64,000 nt of DNA from CAVUDO01 sp963740255 (lineage in GTDB: Bacteria; Actinomycetota; Actinomycetes; Mycobacteriales; Cryptosporangiaceae). Of this stretch, positions 15,110 through 24,022 are shown piece by piece (position 1 is the first letter of the stretch; each line of letters starts with the position of its first letter). The position numbers and the translations under genes are program-made. The stretch is taken from the NCBI GenBank assembly GCA_963740255.1, contig CAVUDO010000002.1, positions 248,001 through 312,000 on the forward strand, read 5' to 3'. The notes beneath the pieces are model-generated. The model had not been told where the DNA came from and searched no databases. It was given only the letters and a program-made list of their open reading frames with translations.

Positions 15110-17440
15110 CTACCGTCCGCGCTTCTTCTTGCCCGAGCTGACGTAGACGGTGATCACGCTGCCGCGGGCGGTGCGCGACCCGGCGGCCGGGTCGGTGCGG
15201 GCCACCCGCCCCCGCGGCACGGAGGAGTCCTCCGGCTTGTCGGCCATCGCCACGGAGAAGCCGGCCGCCCTCAGCCGTGCCAGCGCCTGGCCGACGGGGA
15301 GCCCGTTGACCTTCGGCACTCCCACCTGCGCGCCGAAGGCGAGCTTCCCGGTCGGACGGACGAAACTCAGGACCGGCAGCAGCCGCAGCGACGCGGCCAT
15401 CGTCTTCTTGAAGACCTCGATCGGGACGTTGCTGTTGGGCACCGAGGAGGTGGTGGGCGCGTCCGGGTCGACGTAGAAGGCGGCGCCGGCGAGGTTCGGC
15501 GTGAAGCCGACGAACCAGGCTGAGCGGTTCTCGTCCGTGGTGCCGGTCTTCCCGGCGATGGGGCGGCTGATCTCCCGTCCGACGCTGGCGGCGGTGACGC
15601 CGTTCTTCCGGGCGCACGAACTGACGGCGGGATCGCCGACCGGGCAGCGGGCGGCGTCGGCGGCCGCGTCGGCGACCTGTGGGGGGATGACCTGCCGGCA
15701 GCTCGGGTTCGCCGCCGGATGCGGTTTGCCCAGCCGGTCGGTGATCGACTGGACCGGCAGCGGAGCGCATGCCTTCCCACGGGCGGCGACGGTGGCGTAG
15801 GCGTTGGCCATGTCCAGCGGCGTGACCTGGGCGGTGCCCAAGGTGAACGAACCCCATCCGGCGTTGGGACTGCGCTGGACGGACCTCTTGTTGGCCAGGT
15901 CCTCGGTGGAGCGAAAGACGACGCCGAGCCGTTCCGCGGCCTGGACAGACGAGCGGACCGTCACCCGTTCCTCGAGCTGGATGAAGAACGTGTTCACCGA
16001 CTCGCCGAAACCGGACCACATGGTGTGGGAGCCGGCCATCCGCGGTGAGGCGTTGCCGGGGCAGTAGTAGCCGCCGCAGCTGGCCGCGCCCGAGGCCCGG
16101 AAGACTTTCGACCGGTACTTGTTGGGGGCGTTGATCTTGATGTCCAGCGGCATCCCCTTGCTCAGTGCCGCGACCATCGTGAACATCTTGAAGGTCGACC
16201 CGGCCTGGTAGCCCGGCGAGACGCCCGACCCGGTGAGCAGCGGATTCACCGTGTTCGGATACGACCGGTTGCCGGCGTTGCGGGCCAGGCTGTAGGTGCG
16301 GGTGACCGCCATCGCGCGGACCCGGCCCGTGCCCGGCTCGACCAGCACGATGCCCGTCGCGAACCGGCTGTTCCGGGACGCGCGGGCGTCGGCCGCACGC
16401 TGGGCGGCGGCCTGCATGCGGGGATCGATCGCGGTGTGGATCCGGTACCCCCCGCGGCGCAGCTCGGCTTCGCGGGCGTTCGGGGTCTTCCCGAACGCGG
16501 GGTTGGAGCGCCACCACGACAGGAACCAGTCGCAGGCGAAGCCGAAGTTGGCCCGGCCGGTCGCGCACGAGCCCTGGGCCGCCGCGCGCTTGAGTCGGAT
16601 CGGCTCCTTCTTGGCCGCGGCGAGCGAGGCGGGGTGGACGTAGCCCAGCGAGGCCATCCGGTCGAGTGTGTAGTCCCGCCGGATCTTGGCCCGGCCGGCG
16701 TCGCCGTCGATCGGGGAGTCGGTGCCGGGGCTCTTGACCAGCCCGGACAGCAGCGCGGCCTCACCGATGGTGAGTTCGTTGGGCGTCTTGGAGAAGTAGG
16801 TGCGGGCGGCGGAGTGGATGCCGTAGGCCAAGCCCCCGAAGTAGACCGTGTTGAGGTAGTTCTCCAGGATCTGGTCCTTGGTCAGGCGCTGCTCCAGCGC
16901 CATCGCGTAGCGCATCTCGCGGAGCTTGCGGGCCGGCTTCCGCTCGGTGGCGCGGATCCGCTGGTCGTCGCTGCGGGCGGTGTAGACCAGGTACTGGCGG
17001 ACGTACTGCTGGGTGAGCGTGGAGGCGCCCTGGCTCACCTCGCCGCCCTGCTGGTTGGCCACCAGCGCGCGCAGCACGCCGTGCAGGTCGACGCCGCTGT
17101 GCTCGTAGAACCGGGAGTCCTCGGCGGCGATGATCGCCTGCCGCATCACCGGGGCGACCTTGGCGAGCGGCACGCTCACCCGGTTCTGGTCGAAGAACGT
17201 GGTGAGGACGGTGTTGTCCTTGGCGTAAACGACCGAGGTCTGCGCGAGCGGCGCCTGGCCCAGGTCGCTGGGCAGCTCCTGGAACGAGTCGGACGCCTCC
17301 TTGGCGCCGAGGCCGCCCGCCGCGACTGTCGGGAACGCCACGGCCGCCGTCACCACGCCGGCGAGGATCCCGCAGATCACCATCGTGATGACGTTCCCGG
17401 TGATCCGCCAGCCACGGCCGTTGCCCGGCGAGCCCTTCAT
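15110..17440 (-). CDS. Bifunctional penicillin-binding protein (class A PBP) with C-terminal PASTA domain
   Basis: About 776 residues. One N-terminal span (ITGNVITMVICGILAGVV) is followed by a GT51 transglycosylase (EDSRFYEHSGVD; SQGASTLTQQYVRQYL) and a transpeptidase with SxxK in GSTFKMFT, SVN in GESVNTFFIQLEE and the KTGTT box. A C-terminal PASTA domain (VNGLPVGQALARLRAAGFSV) ends in a Lys/Arg tail. It polymerises and cross-links peptidoglycan on the outer face of the membrane. The start is uncertain: the frame is open to 17560, but I prefer the ATG at 17440, just before the cytoplasmic Arg-rich segment. Gene order PBP, short membrane protein, DUF3817 suggests one operon. Confidence 0.9.
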   Translation of the reverse strand: MKGSPGNGRGWRITGNVITMVICGILAGVVTAAVAFPTVAAGGLGAKEASDSFQELPSDLGQAPLAQTSVVYAKDNTVLTTFFDQNRVSVPLAKVAPVMRQAIIAAEDSRFYEHSGVDLHGVLRALVANQQGGEVSQGASTLTQQYVRQYLVYTARSDDQRIRATERKPARKLREMRYAMALEQRLTKDQILENYLNTVYFGGLAYGIHSAARTYFSKTPNELTIGEAALLSGLVKSPGTDSPIDGDAGRAKIRRDYTLDRMASLGYVHPASLAAAKKEPIRLKRAAAQGSCATGRANFGFACDWFLSWWRSNPAFGKTPNAREAELRRGGYRIHTAIDPRMQAAAQRAADARASRNSRFATGIVLVEPGTGRVRAMAVTRTYSLARNAGNRSYPNTVNPLLTGSGVSPGYQAGSTFKMFTMVAALSKGMPLDIKINAPNKYRSKVFRASGAASCGGYYCPGNASPRMAGSHTMWSGFGESVNTFFIQLEERVTVRSSVQAAERLGVVFRSTEDLANKRSVQRSPNAGWGSFTLGTAQVTPLDMANAYATVAARGKACAPLPVQSITDRLGKPHPAANPSCRQVIPPQVADAAADAARCPVGDPAVSSCARKNGVTAASVGREISRPIAGKTGTTDENRSAWFVGFTPNLAGAAFYVDPDAPTTSSVPNSNVPIEVFKKTMAASLRLLPVLSFVRPTGKLAFGAQVGVPKVNGLPVGQALARLRAAGFSVAMADKPEDSSVPRGRVARTDPAAGSRTARGSVITVYVSSGKKKRGR

Positions 17441-17653
17441 CGGCCGCACCGGGACACGGGTAACCGCGTACGGGCACGCGGCTGCCGGCCCTGCCTCGCC
17501 TCCAGCGTCTCCGCACCGGCACGCATCGTCGTCCGTCCTTCCGGCCGCGCCCTGCGGCAACCTTAGGGTGACCGATCAGACGGGCCCGTGCACTTCAGAC
17601 GCGATCACCGGGCCGCCCGGATGCATCCGGGCGCGAAAAACTTCGTCGGCTGC

Positions 17654-17827
17654 TCAGCGTCCGATCAGGGCGGCGTAGACGAATCCGCCGAGCACGACGG
17701 AGCCCAGCACGATCCAGAGCAGCCGGCGCACCGGCGACATCCCCGGCGCGATGCGGCGCAACACCCAGATCAGCACCGCCGCGGTGGCCAGCACCGCGAG
17801 CAGGCCGAGGATCGTCCGGTCGTCCAC
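17654..17827 (-). CDS. Small two-span membrane protein
   Basis: 57 residues from the GTG at 17827, preceded by GAGGAGCGCGACACG. Two spans (ILGLLAVLATAAVLIWVL and LLWIVLGSVVLGGFVYAALI) are joined by RRIAPGMSPVRR. A longer frame to 17866 exists. The family is not recognised; gene-like codon use and the ribosome binding site support it. Confidence 0.6.
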   Translation of the reverse strand: MDDRTILGLLAVLATAAVLIWVLRRIAPGMSPVRRLLWIVLGSVVLGGFVYAALIGR

Positions 17828-17887
17828 CGTGTCGCGCTCCTCTTTCGCCGGCCGGGGCCGCCTCACCCTACGGCGGAGAAGGCGGCG

Positions 17888-18358
17888 ATGGACCAGGATG
17901 GTGCCATGACCCTCCCGACCCGTTGGACCCGCGCATCACCGTGGTTGCTCGCCGGGCTGCTTGCGGGCGCCGGGGTGGTGCATTTCGTCGCGCCGCAGCC
18001 GTACGTGCGGATCGTTCCCAAGGCACTGCCCGCGCCGGACATCCTGGTGGCCGCGAGCGGCGCGGCCGAGCTGGCCTGTGCGGCCCTGGTCGCGCACCCG
18101 CGGACGAGACGGTTCGGCGGCTGGGCGTCGGCCGCGCTGTTCGCGTTGGTGTTCCCGGCCAACGTCCAGATGGCGTTGGACTCCGCGCGCGGCACGGGCT
18201 GGTACCAAGCGGTCGCCTGGGGGCGGCTGCCGTTGCAGGTGCCGTTGGTGTGGTGGGCCGTGGCAGTGGCCCGGAGGGCCCGGCAGCGCGGCAGCGACCT
18301 CTGCGGCGACTGCGGCGGTGGCGGCGGCGGTGGCGGCCGGAACGGCGGCGCGGGATAG
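17888..18358 (+). CDS. DoxX-like membrane protein with Gly-rich tail
   Basis: 156 residues with four spans: WLLAGLLAGAGVVHFVAPQP, LVAASGAAELACAALVA, WASAALFALVFPANVQMAL and LPLQVPLVWWAVAVAR. The GVVHFVAP motif and the span pattern match DoxX-like proteins annotated in actinomycetes. It ends CGDCGGGGGGGGRNGGAG, a low-complexity tail with a Cys-x-x-Cys. ATG at 17888 follows CGGAGAAGGCGGCG; a second ATG at 17906 is possible. It is divergent from the small membrane gene to its left. Confidence 0.75.
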   Translation: MDQDGAMTLPTRWTRASPWLLAGLLAGAGVVHFVAPQPYVRIVPKALPAPDILVAASGAAELACAALVAHPRTRRFGGWASAALFALVFPANVQMALDSARGTGWYQAVAWGRLPLQVPLVWWAVAVARRARQRGSDLCGDCGGGGGGGGRNGGAG

Positions 18359-18380
18359 GTCGGGACGGCCGGCGGCTCGG

Positions 18381-19469
18381 TCAGGACGAGCGGGTGCGTC
18401 GGCGGGCGGGCTGGGACGGGTGCGGTCCGTCGGCACGCGCGGTCCAGTCGAGCAGCTTCTCGGCTGGCCAGGTGTTCACGACCCGGGCCGGATCGACTCC
18501 GCACATCGCGGCCCGTTCGCACCCGTACGGCTGCCAGTCGAGCTGCCCGGGGGCATGCGCGTCGGTGTCGACGGAGAACAGGCAGCCGGCCTCCACCGCC
18601 AGCCGCAGCAGCCGCTTGGGCGGATCGAGCCGTTCGGGCCGGGAGTTGATCTCCACCGCGACATCGTGTTCGGCGCACGCGGCGAACACGGAGGGGGCGT
18701 CGAACTGGCTCTCCGGCCGCCGGCCCTGCCCGGTGGCCTCCCGGCCGGTGACCAGCCGTCCGGTGCAGTGCCCGAGGACGTCGACATGCGGGTTGGAGAC
18801 GGCAGCCACCATCCGTGGGGTCATCTCCGCAGCCGGCATTTTCAGCTTGGAGTGGACGCTGGCCACCACCAGGTCGAGCTGGCCGAGCAGTTCGTCGGTC
18901 TGGTCCAGGGCGCCGTCGTCGAGGATGTCGACCTCGATGCCGGTGAGGATCTGGAACGGCGCCAGCTCGACGTTGAGCGCCGCTACCAAATCGAGCTGGG
19001 CGCGCAGCCGGTCGGCGGAGAGTCCGTTGGCGACCGTCAGGCGGGGGGAGTGGTCGGTCAGCACGAGGTACTCGTGGCCGAGGTCCCGGGCGGTCTCGGC
19101 CATCTCCCGGATCGGCGAACCCCCGTCCGACCAGTCGGAGTGGGTGTGGCAGTCGCCCCGGAGGAGCGCCCGCAGCGCGTCGCCGGCCTCGGCCACCGAG
19201 GTGCCGGCCGTCGCTTCCAGCCGGCGCAGGTAGACCGGCTCCTCCCCGGCCAGCGATTCGGCCACGCAGCGCGCGGTCACCTCGCCGATCCCCTTGACGT
19301 TCTTCAGGCTGCCGGTGTCGACGAGCAGGCGGAGGTCGTCGGAGGGGAGGCTGGCGAGTGCGTCGGCCGCGGTGCGGAACGCCTTCACCCGGTAGGTCTT
19401 CTCGCGGCCTCGTTCGAGCAGGAACGCGATCCGCCGCAGATCGGCCACCGGGTCCCGCGCACGCGCCAC
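18381..19469 (-). CDS. PHP domain phosphoesterase with N-terminal helix-hairpin-helix (PolX-like)
   Basis: 362 residues. The N-terminal 100 resemble the DNA polymerase X helix-hairpin-helix region (AFLLERGREKTYRVKAFRTA; NVKGIGEVTARCV). The rest is a PHP domain with metal ligands in RGDCHTHSDWSDG, YLVLTDHSP, TGIEVDILDDG, VVASVHSKL, DVLGHCTGR and SVDTDAHAP. The polymerase palm is absent, so it is more likely a phosphatase or nuclease than a polymerase. The start is set at GTG 19469 (VARARDPVADLRR); the frame continues to 19568 without similarity. It could act in DNA repair or on histidinol-phosphate-like esters. Confidence 0.82.
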   Translation of the reverse strand: MARARDPVADLRRIAFLLERGREKTYRVKAFRTAADALASLPSDDLRLLVDTGSLKNVKGIGEVTARCVAESLAGEEPVYLRRLEATAGTSVAEAGDALRALLRGDCHTHSDWSDGGSPIREMAETARDLGHEYLVLTDHSPRLTVANGLSADRLRAQLDLVAALNVELAPFQILTGIEVDILDDGALDQTDELLGQLDLVVASVHSKLKMPAAEMTPRMVAAVSNPHVDVLGHCTGRLVTGREATGQGRRPESQFDAPSVFAACAEHDVAVEINSRPERLDPPKRLLRLAVEAGCLFSVDTDAHAPGQLDWQPYGCERAAMCGVDPARVVNTWPAEKLLDWTARADGPHPSQPARRRTRSS

Positions 19470-19578
19470 ACGTCCGACGGTAGCGGGCGGGTGGCCGTCC
19501 CGGCGAGCGTCACCCGGCGTGGGTGGTATCTCACGGTTTGGGACGAGTACTCCGGACCGAAATGTCAAGCAGTGACTT

Positions 19579-19608
19579 TTGTTCGATTACAGAAAATAAT
19601 TATATAAG
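19579..19608 (+). promoter_or_regulatory. AT-rich promoter-like segment
   Basis: Within the gap 19470-19665 a 40-base island is strikingly AT-rich for this genome (AGAAAATAATTATATAAG). TTGTTC at 19579-19584 and TATAAG at 19603-19608, 18 bases apart, resemble -35 and -10 boxes. It would drive the membrane protein gene that starts at 19666. Confidence 0.5.
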
Positions 19609-19665
19609 TACTCTCAGCAACGAGCATGGTCACTGGTCCAGGCGACAGGATCGGAGCTGGTCTCG

Positions 19666-20259
19666 ATGGGCAGGATCGCCAAACCGAGCGGCGGCGGCCT
19701 CACCAAGTACTATTGGTACCCCGGCGAGAAGACCGACTGGATACGGGCCGCGCTGGCCCTCGGCAGCGGCCTGCTGATGTTCACCGCGGTCGGGATGACC
19801 ACCCAGAGCGGCCTGGCCGCGGCGGTCCTCGGTACCTCGATGGCCGCGGGAGTCGCCGGACTCTCGTTCGGGCGCCGCGACATCAGAGCCCTGCACACCT
19901 GCACCCGGTTCGCGCCCGCCGACACCGGCCGGGCGCTGTGGCGGGCGCTGGTGAAGGGGTTCGGCGCGGCCGGCGCGGCGGTCATCGTCCTCAACATGGG
20001 GGAGCGCGGCTTCTGGGCCGACTGGGTGCTGCCGGTGGTGCCCGCCATCGTCGGGGCACTGGCGCACCAGGCCGGCATGATGGCCGAACGCGTGTCCCAG
20101 GCCGAGGAGCCGGTCAAGGCGTCCGAGTCGGCGGCGGCGGCCCGGGTCACGGTGCCGGCACCGCGCTCGGCGCCGGCCGACCTGCGCCCGGTCTCGGGAT
20201 CCGAACGGGCCGGTCCGCACGTCGCGGTCGCCGCCACGACGGGTCCCGTGCGCGCCTGA
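19666..20259 (+). CDS. Actinobacterial membrane protein, unknown
   Basis: 197 residues. A short basic N-terminus with KYYWYPGEKTDW is followed by four probable spans (IRAALALGSGLLMFTAVGM, GLAAAVLGTSMAAGVAGLSF, GFGAAGAAVIVLNM, DWVLPVVPAIVGALAHQAGM) and a 55-residue Ala/Pro/Glu tail in the cytoplasm. No motif is recognised. The AT-rich promoter-like island lies 58 bases upstream. Confidence 0.7.
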   Translation: MGRIAKPSGGGLTKYYWYPGEKTDWIRAALALGSGLLMFTAVGMTTQSGLAAAVLGTSMAAGVAGLSFGRRDIRALHTCTRFAPADTGRALWRALVKGFGAAGAAVIVLNMGERGFWADWVLPVVPAIVGALAHQAGMMAERVSQAEEPVKASESAAAARVTVPAPRSAPADLRPVSGSERAGPHVAVAATTGPVRA

Positions 20260-20364
20260 TCCCCCTCGGGCCGGATCGCCGCCGGTGGCCGAGGGGCCGC
20301 CGGGTCGGCGACGCGGCCCGCTCGGACGGTGACGCGGGCGGGGCTCGTTCGGCATAGTCACGGC

Positions 20365-21438
20365 ATGGGCGAGCGGGTGCGGTCGGGCGGGGCACAACCG
20401 GAACCTGCGCCGGACGCGGTGCCGGAGCCGGCGCCGGCCGGTTCGGAAACCGCGGCCGGGCCGTGGCGCGGCGGTGCCGAACTGCCGGCCTACCCGCAGG
20501 CGCCTGGCCTGTGGGGACGGCTGCAGCGGGCTCGCGCCGGCGGGGCCTACGAACGGTTCGTGGCCCGGACCGACCGGATCCTGCTCGGGCTGGCCCTGGT
20601 GTTCCTGGTGGTGCTGCTCTGGCCGCTGCTCGACACCGACCTGCCACCGCTGGCCCAGACGATCTTCAACTGGGCCGACGTCGCCATCTGGACGATCTTC
20701 GTCCTGGAGTACCTGACCCGGCTGACGCTCGCGCCCGACCGCTGGCGGTTCGTCCGGACCCACCTGCCCGACCTCGTCGTGGTCGCCGTTCCCCCGCTGC
20801 GGGGGCTCCAGGTGGTGATCGCGCTGCTGCGGGTGGTCGGGCTGGTGGGACTGCTGGGCCGGCTCTCCCGGCAGAGCCTGCACGTGCGCACCGGCACCTA
20901 CACGGCCGTCCTCGCGCTCGGCGTGCTGTTCGTCGGGGCGGTCAGCGTGTTCCGGGTGGAGAAGGACGCGCCGGAGGCGAACATCACCTCGTTCGAGGAC
21001 GCGCTCTGGTGGGCGCTGACCACGATGACGACGGTCGGCTACGGCGACCGGTTCCCGGTGACCAGCCAGGGGCGGCTGCTGGCGGCCGTGCTCATGGTGT
21101 CGGGGATCGCCATCCTCGGTGTGGTCACCGCCACGATCGCGGCCTGGTTCGTCAGCCGGTTCACCGCCGTGGACGCCAAGGTGGAGTTCGTCGCCGAGGA
21201 GGTGCAGCAGGTCGAACGGGCGGTGCGCGAGGTCGACGCCGACGTGGACCGGGTCGAGCGGACGGTCGGGCGGATCGACGACCGGGTGGAGGCGGTGGAG
21301 GCCGACGAGCTGGTCGAGGATTCCGAGCGCACCGAGCTGCTGGCGGCGGTCCGGGGGCTGGCCGCCCGCCTCGAAGGCCTGGAACGTGCGGTGCGGAGCC
21401 TCGGAGCGGGCGGATCGGGGCCGAGAGACCCGTCGTGA
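20365..21438 (+). CDS. Voltage-gated-type potassium channel with C-terminal coiled coil
   Basis: 357 residues from the ATG at 20365. A Pro/Ala-rich N-terminus precedes a six-span channel core; the pore holds the selectivity filter TTVGYGD (residues 222-228), the K+ channel signature. The S4-like segment LRGLQVVIALLRVVGLVGLL has only a few Arg, so voltage sensing may be weak. After the last span residues 250-345 are heptad-like (VEFVAEEVQQVERAVREVDA onward), forming a coiled coil that could set tetramer assembly. It acts in the cytoplasmic membrane. The neighbours give no clue to its role. Confidence 0.9.
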   Translation: MGERVRSGGAQPEPAPDAVPEPAPAGSETAAGPWRGGAELPAYPQAPGLWGRLQRARAGGAYERFVARTDRILLGLALVFLVVLLWPLLDTDLPPLAQTIFNWADVAIWTIFVLEYLTRLTLAPDRWRFVRTHLPDLVVVAVPPLRGLQVVIALLRVVGLVGLLGRLSRQSLHVRTGTYTAVLALGVLFVGAVSVFRVEKDAPEANITSFEDALWWALTTMTTVGYGDRFPVTSQGRLLAAVLMVSGIAILGVVTATIAAWFVSRFTAVDAKVEFVAEEVQQVERAVREVDADVDRVERTVGRIDDRVEAVEADELVEDSERTELLAAVRGLAARLEGLERAVRSLGAGGSGPRDPS

Positions 21439-21549
21439 CTGGCGCCCCCGATGGCTGGCGAAACAGCCGTCCCAGGGGCATCATGAGTGACGACACCTGA
21501 GGTGTGAGGGCGTTGGGGAAGGCGTACCTCGTGTCCTCGGGAGGTCTCG

Positions 21550-22041
21550 GTGCCTGCACGTGGCGTTCTCTACGTCCACTCCTGCCCGCCTGCGGTGTGT
21601 CCGCACGTGGAGTGGGCAGTGGCGCGGGTCCTTGGCGTGTCCGTCCACCTGTCCTGGTCGGCCCAGCCGGCCGATTCCTCCACGCTGCGCACGGAGTGCC
21701 AGTGGACCGGCAAGGTCGGCACCGCGGGCAGTCTGGCGACCGCGCTCCGGGCGTGGCCGATGGCCCGGTTCGAGGTCACCGAGGAACCCAGCCCCGGCGT
21801 GGACGGCGAGCGGATCGTGCACGCCCCGAGCCGCGGTGTCCACCGCAGCGCGATGAGCGCCAACGGCGACATCCTCGTCTCCGAGGACCGGCTGCGCAGC
21901 CTGCTCGCCAACACGGCCGGCCCGGCCGCCCTCGCCCACGGGATCGAGAAGCTGCTGGGCACCGAGTGGGACGAGGAACTGGAGCCGTACCGGCACGCCG
22001 GGGAAGGCGCTCCGGTGACCTGGCTGCACCAGGTCGGCTGA
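21550..22041 (+). CDS. DUF3145 family protein
   Basis: 163 residues matching the actinobacterial DUF3145 family: RGVLYVHSCPPAVCPHVEWA at the N-terminus, then CQWTGKVGTAGSLATALRAW and FEVTEEPSPGVDGERIVHAP. The GTG start at 21550 follows GGGAGGTCTCG. In other actinomycetes this gene also lies beside the fatty-acid synthesis cluster, as here. Soluble; function unknown. Confidence 0.88.
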   Translation: MPARGVLYVHSCPPAVCPHVEWAVARVLGVSVHLSWSAQPADSSTLRTECQWTGKVGTAGSLATALRAWPMARFEVTEEPSPGVDGERIVHAPSRGVHRSAMSANGDILVSEDRLRSLLANTAGPAALAHGIEKLLGTEWDEELEPYRHAGEGAPVTWLHQVG

Positions 22042-22069
22042 CCGGCCGGCTCCGCGTGCGGCCGGCCGG
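22042..22069. terminator. GC hairpin after DUF3145
   Basis: CCGGCCGGC and GCCGGCCGG pair across a short loop directly after the DUF3145 stop codon. There is no T-run. It is a likely transcript end of the type common in GC-rich actinomycetes. Confidence 0.5.
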
Positions 22070-22210
22070 CGATCACGGCATCCCGCGGTCGGCTCGGTCA
22101 CCCGACCGGCGACCGCACCGGCCCGCGAACAGCCGGCCACCCGACCGGATGCCGCGGGATGACCGACCCGCGGGTCGACGGGAACGGACACGGATGATCT
22201 TCTTGGGGGC

Positions 22211-23936
22211 GTGTCGCCCCGCGCCGTTCCCCCCGTCCTGCTCGCCTGCGCCCTTCTCGCCGGCTGCGGAACCGCCGGCCCGGCGGCCTCCACACCCCCA
22301 CCCGTCCGGGCGACGGCGGTCACGCCGCTGGTGATCCCCTCGGGGGGAACGGACGCCGAGCGGGCGGCGGCGGCCGCCGCGAAGCTCCCCGACGTCGACC
22401 TCGTCGGTCAGATGCTCGTGCCGTCGGTGTACGGCCACGCGGCCACCGGGATCTCGCCGGGCTCGGCCGCGGCCAACCGGAAGCGCACCGGCGTCGGGAC
22501 CCCGGCCGAGATCGTCGCGCGCTACCGGCTCGGCGGGGTCATCCTGGTCCGCGCCAGCGCCGACGACCCGACGGTCCGCACCAATCCCGACCTCCAACGT
22601 GCAGAGCCCCGCGCAGATCCGCCGTCTCACCGCCGGCTTGCAGGAGGCGGCCGGGAAGCTGCCGGCCGGCGTCCCGCTGCTGGTCGGCGCCGACCAGGAG
22701 CACGGCACCGTGACCCGGATCCGCGACGGGCGTGACGCTGCTGCCCTCGCGATGGCGTTCGGTGCCGCCCGCGACCCGGCGCTGACCGAGCAGGCGGCGT
22801 TCGTCTCGGGCACGGAGCTGGCTGCGCTGGGCGTCAACGTGGACTTCGCGCCGGTCGCCGACGTGACTCGGCGGTCCGGGCAGCCGGTGATCGGCTCGCG
22901 CTCCTACGGCAGCGACCCCGCGCTGGTCGTCCGCCGCAGGTCGCCGCGGCCGTCCGTGGCTACCAGCGGCGCGGCGTCGCGCGCCACGCTGAAGCACTTC
23001 CCCGGCCACGGGCACACCACGCCGACAGCCACACGGCGACTGCCGGTGCTGCCGCCAGGACCCGGCCGCAGCTGGACGCGCGAGGACATGCCGCCGTTCC
23101 GGGCCGGGATCGAGGCCGGCGCCTGGCTGGTGATGTCCGGCCACCTCGACGTGCGGGCGATCGAACCCGGGCGTGCCGGCCTCGCTTCTGCCGCAAGGTG
23201 CTGGTCGACGTGCTCCGCGGGCAGCTCGGGTTCACCGGCGTGGTGGTCACCGACGCGATGGACATGGCGCCGGCCGACGGGCTGGCACGGCCCGGCCGAG
23301 GCGGCGGTGCGGGCCGTGCTGGCCGGCAACGACCTGCTGCTGATGCCGCCGGACCTGCGCGGCGGCCCAGCCGGGCTGCTCGACGCGCTGCAGGACCGGC
23401 CGGCTGCCCCGCGCCCGCGCTGGTCGAGGCGGTGACCCGGGTGCTCACGCTGAAGTACCGCGCCAGGCCGCCGGCACCCAGCCGCCGCTGTCGACCCTGG
23501 CGACGCAGGCCCACGCCGCGGTGGCCGCGAGGCCGCGCGGCCGCGGCGGTGACGGTGCTGCAGGGCCCGTGCCGCGGGCCGCTGGTACGCGGCCCGGTGA
23601 CGGTCACCGGCGACGGCCGGCGCGGCAGCGGGACGGTGCTGACCGCCGCGCTGCCGCGCTGCACGGGGTGCGGGTGCGGACCGGGCGGCACGACCGTCCA
23701 CCTGACCGGCTACGGCGACGCGACGAAGGATCTCGACCCGGCGCCGCGGTGACGGTGGCGACGGACACCCCGTACCTGCTCAGGTCGGCGCGGTCCCCGG
23801 CGCTGATGGCACGTACTACGGCAACGCCGACGCGTCGCTCCGCGCCGCGGCGGCGGTGCTCGCCGGCAGGGCCACCGCCCCCGGCCGGTCGCCCGTGGCC
23901 GTGCCCGGCCTGCCCCGCAGCGCCTGTCGACGCTGA
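22211..23936 (+). pseudogene. GH3 lipoprotein (NagZ-like beta-N-acetylhexosaminidase), multiply frameshifted
   Basis: The start is a lipoprotein signal (VLLACALLAGCGTAG, lipobox LAGC) at GTG 22211, and the region then reads as a glycoside hydrolase family 3 protein through at least six frame changes. Pieces: VDLVGQMLVPSVYG and YRLGGVILVRA (frame 2), VPLLVGADQEHGTV, VNVDFAPVADV and KHFPGHGHT (frame 3), LGFTGVVVTDAMDM (frame 2), LAGNDLLLMP (frame 3) and a C-terminal YYGNADASLRAAAAVLAGRA in a further frame, ending in TGA at 23934-23936. The Asp-Ser-His dyad expected after KHFPGHGHT is present one frame away at 23024-23032. All catalytic parts survive, so the breaks are recent or technical. Confidence 0.75.
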
Positions 23937-24022
23937 AGCCCGCGGCCCGAACGCACGCCACCAGCACTACAGCGACCGCGGCCGGGGCCGCCGGCGGCGC
24001 CACACCGCCGGCCGCAGCGCGG

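Noticed and set aside
18301..18355. GGC-rich stretch near the end of the DoxX-like gene as a possible repeat or CRISPR-like array
   Set aside because: It encodes a poly-glycine tail; there are no spacers or regular repeat units. No CRISPR array was found in the window.
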